In this document: one piece after another, positions 54,399 to 60,954 of the stretch | How the letters are laid out: every line of letters starts with the position of its first letter | Position numbering within the stretch: the stretch's first letter is position 1 | DNA from: Mucilaginibacter sp. MD40 | Lineage (GTDB): Bacteria > Bacteroidota > Bacteroidia > Sphingobacteriales > Sphingobacteriaceae | Length of the DNA stretch: 64,000 bases | Direction of reading: 5' to 3' | Assembly (NCBI RefSeq): GCF_002288635.1 | Contig: NZ_NRSW01000001.1 | Location: forward strand, 1,395,522 to 1,459,521 | The notes under the pieces: model-generated | Told to the model about the DNA's origin: nothing | Databases searched by the model: none | The model's input: only the letters and a program-made list of their open reading frames with translations | Position numbers and translations under genes: made by a program

Positions 54399-54956
54399 CT
54401 AAGCGTGCTCCGGGAGCGGATAAGGTCTGCAATCATCAAAACTGCGATCAAAGGCATTGTTTAGCTTTTTCCAAGGATCCGGGTTGTGGAAACTGCAAAT
54501 CGCTACGCGACTTTCGGTTAACTTCTCGGTGGTTTCCATTCTCAGAGCCTTTTTATCATTCAATGCAAAAAAGATATCATTTTCAAAGACGTCTCTTATG
54601 TTTTGTCGAAACTGACTATTAGCTAAACGAATCTGTATTAGATGAGAATATTGATCGTTGAGAAGTTCAAATAGCGGAATTAGATTATTATTTTCTTTCC
54701 GCAACACCATTTTTAGCTGGCCGTCACGTCTAAAAAAATTTATAATTTCAGCTGGCAAGCTCGGATGCTTGTTAATTATATCACCATTTAGAGAGTCATC
54801 GTAAATTTTGACTTCATTATTTGCATATTTAAAAATCCGCGATATCACGATGGCTGCATTTTCGGGTTTTGAATTTTCAAATGTCAATGGGCTTCGGTTT
54901 GCTGCTAACGTTTCTACGGCAGTTAAATAGTCATTTATAACAATTTCGTCGGTCAT
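54399..54956 (-). CDS. PLD-like-fold protein without HKD motif, SIR2 cluster
   Basis: 185 residues, cytoplasmic. The order of segments resembles one phospholipase D-like domain: helix plus strand AIVISRIFKYANNEVKIYDDSLNGDI (about 33-60), FFRRDGQLKMVLR (about 73-86), and a late FFALNDKKALRMETTE...AICSFHNPDPWKKLNN (about 128-168), but no HxKxxxxD motif, so catalysis is unlikely. This is an inference from the pattern, similar to domains found in defence islands. It ends in TAG, in frame with the following membrane protein gene. Confidence 0.6.
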   Translation of the reverse strand: MTDEIVINDYLTAVETLAANRSPLTFENSKPENAAIVISRIFKYANNEVKIYDDSLNGDIINKHPSLPAEIINFFRRDGQLKMVLRKENNNLIPLFELLNDQYSHLIQIRLANSQFRQNIRDVFENDIFFALNDKKALRMETTEKLTESRVAICSFHNPDPWKKLNNAFDRSFDDCRPYPLPEHA

Positions 54957-55204
54957 ATCTTTATCCTCATATTAAAGTTACCCAAATTGTAACACGATGT
55001 AACGTTTGTGGAAAACTTTTTGACGTCTATTTATTAAGAAGTTTAATTCTAATAATCAGTATTTTACGTTGCAGCTATTTAAAAGTTTCAAATTAAATAA
55101 AAATTCCTTGACCAAAACACTTTGTAGTAAATCGTTCCTGCGAACTTCAATGACCCTGCGCTTATAAAATGAATGTTATTGCTACCCGTTAGCTAGCCAA
55201 TATT

Positions 55205-57046
55205 TTAAGATTCCAATGACGAACTAAGACACATATACGCTTTTTTACTTTTGTTTTTTAAAGTCGCACGTTTTCCGTCTTCACTGTAATCAATATAATC
55301 TATGTCACTTATTAATACAGATCGATCACCTATGTCTAATGACAAACCTAGAAACAGTTCCGTATTACGGTTAACGACTGGAATAGCTAACGTGTAAGGA
55401 GGTGAAGGCAATTGCAGTCCACCAAATTGCTCGTTGTTGCCCCTAAATACCTCCAGTCCGTTTGGTATATCAACAACATTCTTTTTTCCCTCAATTAAAT
55501 TAACGATTTGTGTCGCTTTTTGCTGATTAACTGGGGAATCATCTGCTTGTGCGCCAGCGAAGGAAACGTTAAAGTATCTTTCAATTATTTGCAGATGTTT
55601 ATAATATTCCAGCATAGATGCTAAATACGTATCATTCTCCAAAATTGGGTTAGTAATGATAGAATTGCCACCATCCACATGCAGGACGGTTTTTTTTCCA
55701 CTCAAATATGCCTGGATAGAACGTATTAATCGAATACATTGGGCTATTGGCGGATACTTTTTTGGGAAACCAATGCTAAAGGTTATATTGATTCCGTTTT
55801 TTTCTACAGATAAATTTATAGTTAAATCGAATCCAAAAACATTAATCTTAGCCTCAAACCGATCTTTAGCAATTGGATAAATTTGTACCTGTTGCTCTTC
55901 AATAGACAAATCATCTTCAGGAAAATCAACACTCACGATTTTATTTAGAGGCTGCCGAACTATATGAAGCGATTCAATGTTATCAAGATTAAGAGGCATC
56001 CGAAATTCATCAATAAAATGCTCAAGTTTAGTTAGATGCTTTTTATCAATTTTAATAGAGCGACTTCCACCTTTTTCAAACTTAAAAAATTCTTTGGCTG
56101 CGGTTTGAGTTACCGTAAAATTGATCTGATTAAGTACTGATTGATCGGGTTTATAAAGGGATGTTAACTTAGGGCTTCCATTTGCATATTTGATCAAAGA
56201 ATCATACTTATAAAAACTCACATAGCGGTTAAATGTGTCCTGGCTAACGTCATTATTCTCTAAATCAGATGCAATGTTCAGTTTCAATTCCGAGTGAAGT
56301 TCATTTAAGAACTCCTCTATGGTAACGTTTACATAGGTAACATGACGCTGTTGTAACTTACGAACTTTAAGGTCACTCCAATTTGGGGCGATTAAGAACC
56401 GCTCTTTTCGGTTTTGTCCGACCACCTTATCAATTTCATCTAACCATGACCATAAATTCTCATCTTCAAATCCGTATCCCATGAATAGTAGAGTTTGATT
56501 AGCAAGCACGTTTCGAATTGAAGTCCAAAATGGTGTCCGGTCATCAAGACGGATAAAAGAAGAATAGTCATTTGATGTTAGGATGACTTTGTTCACGGAA
56601 ATTAAATCACCATGAACTTTGAAAATGTTAGGTAAGTTTCTCGTCGCACACATTAAGTCATCATCATTACGAAGAATGTTGCACCGACCAGCATAGCTAT
56701 TTTCTATTAGTGAATCGTAATTCGTGGTCAGAATATTCTTAATGTGCGGAACGCGGCTAAGCAGATCATGATTATCGGTCGCTGACGCCGGCCTTGTAAA
56801 CTCTCTAAGTAGTATTTTATTCAATTCATTTCTTGAACCATTTCTGAAAGCTACAAAATCATCTGCAACCGCTCGTAAAGAATTTCCTTGTGACAATTGC
56901 TGCCTTTCTTTAGTTGACAGTTCGTTCTTCAATATATCACACAGTTGCATTCCACTTGGGTAGCCTGCGTAAAGCGACATGCCTGCACCTGCCCAAACGG
57001 CTACTTCTTCTTTCCTGATAAGCTTAAATATATGGGAAGTAGTCAT
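55205..57046 (-). CDS. SIR2-type NADase, candidate anti-phage protein
   Basis: 613 residues. The N-terminal SIR2-like domain (about 10-235) carries GAGMS (20-24), TTNYD (107-111), KVHGD with the catalytic His145, and FMGYGFEDENL (189-199), so NAD hydrolysis is expected. The C-terminal 380 residues are beta-rich, unassigned, and differ from the known long DSR proteins; they may sense a trigger. SIR2 proteins of this sort protect by depleting NAD+. Gene order is SIR2, 248-base gap, PLD-like, membrane protein, all on the minus strand. Confidence 0.85.
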   Translation of the reverse strand: MTTSHIFKLIRKEEVAVWAGAGMSLYAGYPSGMQLCDILKNELSTKERQQLSQGNSLRAVADDFVAFRNGSRNELNKILLREFTRPASATDNHDLLSRVPHIKNILTTNYDSLIENSYAGRCNILRNDDDLMCATRNLPNIFKVHGDLISVNKVILTSNDYSSFIRLDDRTPFWTSIRNVLANQTLLFMGYGFEDENLWSWLDEIDKVVGQNRKERFLIAPNWSDLKVRKLQQRHVTYVNVTIEEFLNELHSELKLNIASDLENNDVSQDTFNRYVSFYKYDSLIKYANGSPKLTSLYKPDQSVLNQINFTVTQTAAKEFFKFEKGGSRSIKIDKKHLTKLEHFIDEFRMPLNLDNIESLHIVRQPLNKIVSVDFPEDDLSIEEQQVQIYPIAKDRFEAKINVFGFDLTINLSVEKNGINITFSIGFPKKYPPIAQCIRLIRSIQAYLSGKKTVLHVDGGNSIITNPILENDTYLASMLEYYKHLQIIERYFNVSFAGAQADDSPVNQQKATQIVNLIEGKKNVVDIPNGLEVFRGNNEQFGGLQLPSPPYTLAIPVVNRNTELFLGLSLDIGDRSVLISDIDYIDYSEDGKRATLKNKSKKAYMCLSSSLES

Positions 57047-57678
57047 TCACCTAATATCATAAATAATCAATAAAATTAAAATGTTAAAACTGATTGTTGG
57101 TAATTATACAAACACAAACAAACACAACACCAGACCCCCTACAGCGTCTTTCGTAACATACTAATTTATTTAGTAATTAAATAATTTTCGTTTATATTGG
57201 ATTATGTGTACTAAAGCAGTTTCCATCAACATTCGGAGCATGTCTGAACGCTTAAAGTTCTGTTTGTTACGCCGACATCTACGCCTATCATAAATAAGAT
57301 TGACGGAGCTAAGGACTCATTGCTGACCGACTATTAGACAATCGTCTTAGCCAAATTACGTTTGCAAGCACCGTGTAAATGTTTTTAAGCAGCGCCGGAC
57401 GCTGCAATCCATTGACCGAAACAATTGTTCAGATGCTTTTGGCTCGAGTTTAAGAAGCCTTCAATTACCCTTTGACAACGCAAATTTATACCGCTTCGGC
57501 AGCCAAGGCCGTGCAAAGTGCCGCTTAAAAAATCTCCACACCTGCGGGTAGTATTTTTTGCGTCAGCCTTGTCAGCCAGCCCCACGCGCAAATTTTATAG
57601 CGCCTGTCAAAGGGCAAATGAGGCTTCCTCAAATGACTTTGATCAAAATCATTTTTTAAACAATTAAATAACAAAGTC
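57047..57678. other. Non-coding gap with inverted repeat, possible origin of transfer or replication
   Basis: No convincing gene; a 68-residue minus-strand frame at 57385-57591 overlaps the repeat and has poor composition. The gap contains the inverted repeat at 57454-57627 listed separately. The right 50 bases (57630-57678) hold the likely promoter and start region of the following gene. The left part (57060-57200) is AT-rich and probably contains the SIR2 promoter. Confidence 0.55.
57454..57627. repeat. Imperfect inverted repeat with internal direct repeat
   Basis: GAAGCCTTCAATTACCCTTTGACAACG (57454-57480) is inverted at 57601-57627 (CGCCTGTCAAAGGGCAAATGAGGCTTC), sharing GAAGCCT and CCCTTTGACA. 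Direct copies of CGCAAATTT(T)ATA lie just inside each arm (57479-57490 and 57588-57600). An origin of transfer or of replication often has such arrangement, but no nic consensus is recognised. Confidence 0.6.
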
Positions 57679-58176
57679 ATGGAATTTAACAGCGCAAACG
57701 GCACAGCCGAAAAAAACGAAAGAACAGCAATTGCAGTAAAAACTGAACCGGCTAAAAACGGTCAGGCCTCAACTAAAGTAAAAGCAGGCGAGGGCAAGAA
57801 TAACAACCCTGCAACCGCAGAAGCCAAACCTGAAAAGCAGGAAGAAAAACCAATCGTAACACCCGAGCCGGTTGTATTAACGCTCGATGCCAAACTAAAA
57901 ATGGTTGATGACCTGCACCGCAAAAGTGTACAGCGTTTAAATCTTTTATCCCGCCTGAACCAGTTGGAATCCTTTGAAGTGACATTGCTTCAGGAAAGTG
58001 ATGAATTAGAGGATAATCCTTACCAGGGCTGCAAACTCATCATTCGCGATGACAAACACCGCGAGTTTATGACCACCACACCTGGTTTGATCCGTCTGGT
58101 GTCACAGTTTATCTACACCTCTTGCCAGGCCAAGCTGAAAGAAATTGAAGAATCCATCAATTTCCCGGCGCTTTAA
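57679..58176 (+). CDS. Conserved small protein of Bacteroidota mobile elements
   Basis: 165 residues. The first 70 residues are disordered (Ala, Lys, Glu, Pro rich: AEAKPEKQEEKP), followed by a helical domain (about 72-165) with LDAKLKMVDDLHRKSVQRLNLLSRLNQLESF and a strand pair (GCKLIIRDDKHREF). I recall proteins with this arrangement from Bacteroidota conjugative elements, but no function is known. A hairpin terminator follows. Confidence 0.7.
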   Translation: MEFNSANGTAEKNERTAIAVKTEPAKNGQASTKVKAGEGKNNNPATAEAKPEKQEEKPIVTPEPVVLTLDAKLKMVDDLHRKSVQRLNLLSRLNQLESFEVTLLQESDELEDNPYQGCKLIIRDDKHREFMTTTPGLIRLVSQFIYTSCQAKLKEIEESINFPAL

Positions 58177-58185
58177 GCCGGTTTC

Positions 58186-58212
58186 AGCCACCGCAAATGC
58201 GGTGGCTATTTG
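58186..58212 (+). terminator. Hairpin terminator
   Basis: AGCCACCGC (58186-58194) and GCGGTGGCT (58199-58207) form a perfect nine-base stem with AAAT loop, followed by ATTTG. It sits ten bases after the stop codon of the small conserved protein gene. Confidence 0.75.
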
Positions 58213-58396
58213 TTACATAGAAATTTTGAAAGCTGCATACCATGGTATGACTATACACATGAGATATGTTTATTTCTTTTAATTGTACTTAATATGGCTA
58301 ATAAATACCATCCTATACCCATTTAATCGGATATAACGCCATTTCACCGCATGCATATTCTTGCACGCGTTTATTTACATTTCTTGAGGTGATTTT

Positions 58397-58606
58397 ATGC
58401 AGCAAGTCGTTAATGACGACCCCTTGTTCGACCGTAAAACAGCCGCAAAGTATCTGGGATTAACTAATCCCAATACCCTTGCTGTCTGGGATTGCACGAA
58501 AAGGTATGACCTTTCCCCAATTAAGGTCGGCGGCGCAATCCGGTACCGAAAATCAGCCTTGGATCGTTTTCTGTTCGAAGGTTTGAAAAAGAAGGTGTCC
58601 CGATGA
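58397..58606 (+). CDS. Excisionase/AlpA-like helix-turn-helix protein
   Basis: 69 residues with a winged helix-turn-helix pattern: FDRKTAAKYLGLTNPNTLAVWD (about 11-32), wing IKVGGAIRYRKSALDRFLFEG (about 42-62). Such proteins control excision or regulate other genes of integrated elements. It overlaps the next gene by four bases (ATGA), so both are translated together. Confidence 0.85.
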   Translation: MQQVVNDDPLFDRKTAAKYLGLTNPNTLAVWDCTKRYDLSPIKVGGAIRYRKSALDRFLFEGLKKKVSR

Positions 58607-59415
58607 ATCTGGAACAGATCAACGCGCTCCCTCTTGACCTGCTGCATCAGAAATTCGGCGATGTGGCTTTCCGATATTTTGAGACTTCAACCGTTTGTGA
58701 ACGAATACAGGCCTATCTTAAAGCTACCGGTGAAGACCATACCCTTGCCGATGTAATCCGGTGGGCAAGCAATATGTTCGCTCAGCCAGCCAGCGACAGT
58801 ATCGCAATTGAAGGAAATGACGTTCAGGGAAACAAGGCACAGCTTGACTGGCGAATTGTCCGCGTAGAGCCGATAGAAGATATCGCTTTATTTCGATACT
58901 TAAAGTCGCGCGGGATATCGCCAAAGCTTGGCTCTCACTACCTCAAAGAAGTTTACCTACGGCACAACTCCACCCTTGATGCCATGTACACATTGGGCAT
59001 TCCCAATGAGGATGGCGGATATGGCGTTATCAACCCTTTTCTGGAAGCCAATATCGGCCCACAAGCTATTTCGTTTGTCCGGGGCCATAAACCCAAAGCA
59101 AACAAAGTCCACATCTTCCATGATTTTATGGATATGCTATCAGCCTTCATCCGTTTTCCGCAGTTACGGGATAGCGGGGATAGTATCTGCCTTAATTCCC
59201 ATCATCAAATCAATGACGCATTCGCCTATATCAAAGACTTCGGTTATACCAAACTGTATGACTGGACGAGCAATACCCTTGAAGGCAAGCAAGTATCCAA
59301 AAGGCTGAGAGCAGCTTCGATAGCCGAGCCTCAACTCAGGCACTTCCTGATGCATAAGATATATGCGCGTTACCGGACATTGAATGATTGGCATGTGGCA
59401 ACGCTTGGGCCTTAA
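58603..59415 (+). CDS. Toprim-like primase-type protein lacking a visible zinc finger
   Basis: 270 residues. A Toprim-like segment is seen around 168-185 (KVHIFHDFMDMLSAFIR) after PNEDGGYGVINPFLEANIGPQAISFVRG, an arrangement of primase-like proteins of Bacteroidota elements. The CHC2 zinc finger that usually starts such proteins is absent: no CxxC or HxC pattern in the first 60 residues. The Toprim acidic pair is not fully conserved (HDFMD). It may be a degenerate primase or replication accessory. Confidence 0.65.
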   Translation: MNLEQINALPLDLLHQKFGDVAFRYFETSTVCERIQAYLKATGEDHTLADVIRWASNMFAQPASDSIAIEGNDVQGNKAQLDWRIVRVEPIEDIALFRYLKSRGISPKLGSHYLKEVYLRHNSTLDAMYTLGIPNEDGGYGVINPFLEANIGPQAISFVRGHKPKANKVHIFHDFMDMLSAFIRFPQLRDSGDSICLNSHHQINDAFAYIKDFGYTKLYDWTSNTLEGKQVSKRLRAASIAEPQLRHFLMHKIYARYRTLNDWHVATLGP

Positions 59416-59440
59416 CACACAGCTCACTTGCTCAAAAGTA

Positions 59441-59632
59441 AGCGGCTGATCCTATCCTGTACGGTTCAGGATTGATGGTTTTTACAAGAGATAACCGAAG
59501 CCGCTCACTCCACCAACTATTATTTTCCCCTGCCTCCGGCATTCCTCGCGAGGCAAAATAACAGCCGGTTCGTTCTCTTGAACTTCGGTTGCCGCATCTC
59601 TTGTAACCATCAACACCTTACAGGAAAGGATC
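59441..59632. repeat. Long imperfect inverted repeat upstream of ardC
   Basis: The left arm 59448-59500 (GATCC-ATCCTGTA-GG-...-GATGGTT-...-ACAAGAGAT-...-AACCGAAG) is matched by the inverted right arm 59583-59632. Inside, CTATTATTTTCCCC (59517-59530) pairs with GGCAAAATAACAG (59552-59564), and the core holds the perfect palindrome CCTCGCGAGG (59544-59553). The right arm ends four bases before the ATG of ardC. The stem could form in RNA to control ardC, or in single strands during transfer. Confidence 0.75.
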
Positions 59633-59636
59633 AATC

Positions 59637-60560
59637 ATGACAACTTTATCACCAAGCGAGCAAGGCCAAACCTTCTCCGTACCACGATTAGACGTTCATG
59701 ACCTGGTAACACACATTATCATTGACCAACTAGAGCAGGGGATTGTTCCCTGGGAGAGACGCTGGATCAATGAAGATATTCTACCCTTCACAATTCCGTT
59801 CAACGGTACCACGGGCAATCGCTATAATGGTATCAATATCGTATTGCTTTGGTCGTCGGTAATCAAAAACAGGTATACCACGGATGAATGGGCCAGCTTT
59901 AAACAATGGCATATAAACGGCGAAATTATCCGCAAAGGCGAGAAGGGTAGCCTTGTCGTGTATTACGACACATTCGAAAAAGAAGTTGAGGGAGAAATTC
60001 AAAAGATCCCGTTTCTAAAAACGTCCTACGTTTTTAACCGGTGTCAGTTAGTAAGCTATGATGAAACACCACCGTTCATTAAAAAATACACAGGTTTAGT
60101 ACCAACGTTTGAAAAGCGACTGGACGTTCAGCAATTCGTTGAGAACACCGGAGCTATCATTAAACATCATAATGGCGGCGCAAGCTACAATCGCGCTAAC
60201 GATGAGATCTCAATGCCTTTTCCTGAACAGTTCGTCGATACGTTACAATGTACCGCAACTGAAAACTATATCGCAACGCTATTCCACGAATTAGTGCATT
60301 GGTCTGGTGCACCAAAACGATTGGATCGTATCAAAAGTGAGAAATTCGGTGATCAAAATTACGCTAATGAAGAGCTTGTTGCAGAATTCGGTTCAGCGTT
60401 CTTATGTGCCGGATTTGGCTTACGAACTGCCGAAAAAGCGGCTCATTCCGCTTATATTGAGAATTGGCTAAACGTACTAAAAGAAGATAACCGATGCATC
60501 TTCCGTGTTGCCAGTGCAGCATCGAAAGCTGCCGACTATTTGAACAGCTTACAACCTTAA
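59637..60560 (+). CDS. ardC: ArdC-type antirestriction protein
   Basis: 307 residues. An N-terminal ssDNA-binding domain (about 20-140, DUF1738 type, QLEQGIVPWERRW, FKQWHINGEIIRKGEKG) and a C-terminal zinc metalloprotease-like domain with HELVHW (217-222) and EELVAEFGSAFL (about 245-256). ArdC proteins bind single-stranded DNA and protect entering DNA against restriction. The start immediately follows the inverted repeat. Confidence 0.9.
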   Translation: MTTLSPSEQGQTFSVPRLDVHDLVTHIIIDQLEQGIVPWERRWINEDILPFTIPFNGTTGNRYNGINIVLLWSSVIKNRYTTDEWASFKQWHINGEIIRKGEKGSLVVYYDTFEKEVEGEIQKIPFLKTSYVFNRCQLVSYDETPPFIKKYTGLVPTFEKRLDVQQFVENTGAIIKHHNGGASYNRANDEISMPFPEQFVDTLQCTATENYIATLFHELVHWSGAPKRLDRIKSEKFGDQNYANEELVAEFGSAFLCAGFGLRTAEKAAHSAYIENWLNVLKEDNRCIFRVASAASKAADYLNSLQP

Positions 60561-60563
60561 CTA

Positions 60564-60595
60564 AAAATAGAGCCCCTCATGGGGCTCTATTTTCT
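60564..60595. terminator. Bidirectional terminator between ardC and the relaxase operon
   Basis: AAAATAGAGCCCC (60564-60576) and GGGGCTCTATTTT (60581-60593) form a 13-base perfect stem with a four-base loop TCAT. The stop codon of the minus-strand gene (TCA at 60577-60579) lies in that loop. Confidence 0.9.
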
Positions 60596-60954
60596 ATTAT
60601 TTCATTTACGCAATAGTCATCCGTAGCCACGGGATTATAACGCTCATCCTGGCAAACGATCTTCAAAGGAGTATGGAACAGCAATTTATCATATAGCATA
60701 TCCAGTTTGATGCCTTTAATCATAATTGTCGCAGACGTAAAGGCAATCTGGATCAGACCATCTGCGGGAGCGTACTCGGCTGAAACAAGATAGGCGTAAT
60801 TAAAAAACTTTTTGCGTCCATCGGGCCAGATCAAACACAGGTTCCGAACGGACGACGATGTTTTATATTCGTCGGGTATGCCGTTACTTTCCGCCGCATG
60901 ACTGTGATGCGCCGCGTCAAAGGAGTCAAACCCCAACTCAAAATCCTGGCTCAT
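60577..60954 (-). CDS. Hypothetical protein of the relaxase operon
   Basis: 125 residues from ATG at 60954 (another in-frame ATG is two codons upstream). It is soluble, with an Asp/Ser/His-rich N terminus (about 1-40) and a beta-strand-rich middle (NLCLIWPDGRKKFFNYAYLVSAEY) similar to small plasmid proteins, plus GIKLDMLYDKLLFHTPLKIV. It overlaps the relaxase gene by 17 bases, so it is the second gene of that operon. Function unknown. Its stop lies inside the terminator loop. Confidence 0.7.
   Translation of the reverse strand: MSQDFELGFDSFDAAHHSHAAESNGIPDEYKTSSSVRNLCLIWPDGRKKFFNYAYLVSAEYAPADGLIQIAFTSATIMIKGIKLDMLYDKLLFHTPLKIVCQDERYNPVATDDYCVNEIIENRAP

Noticed and set aside
57385..57591. 68-residue minus-strand frame in the backbone gap
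   Set aside because: It overlaps the inverted repeat and its sequence is not protein-like; treated as non-coding.
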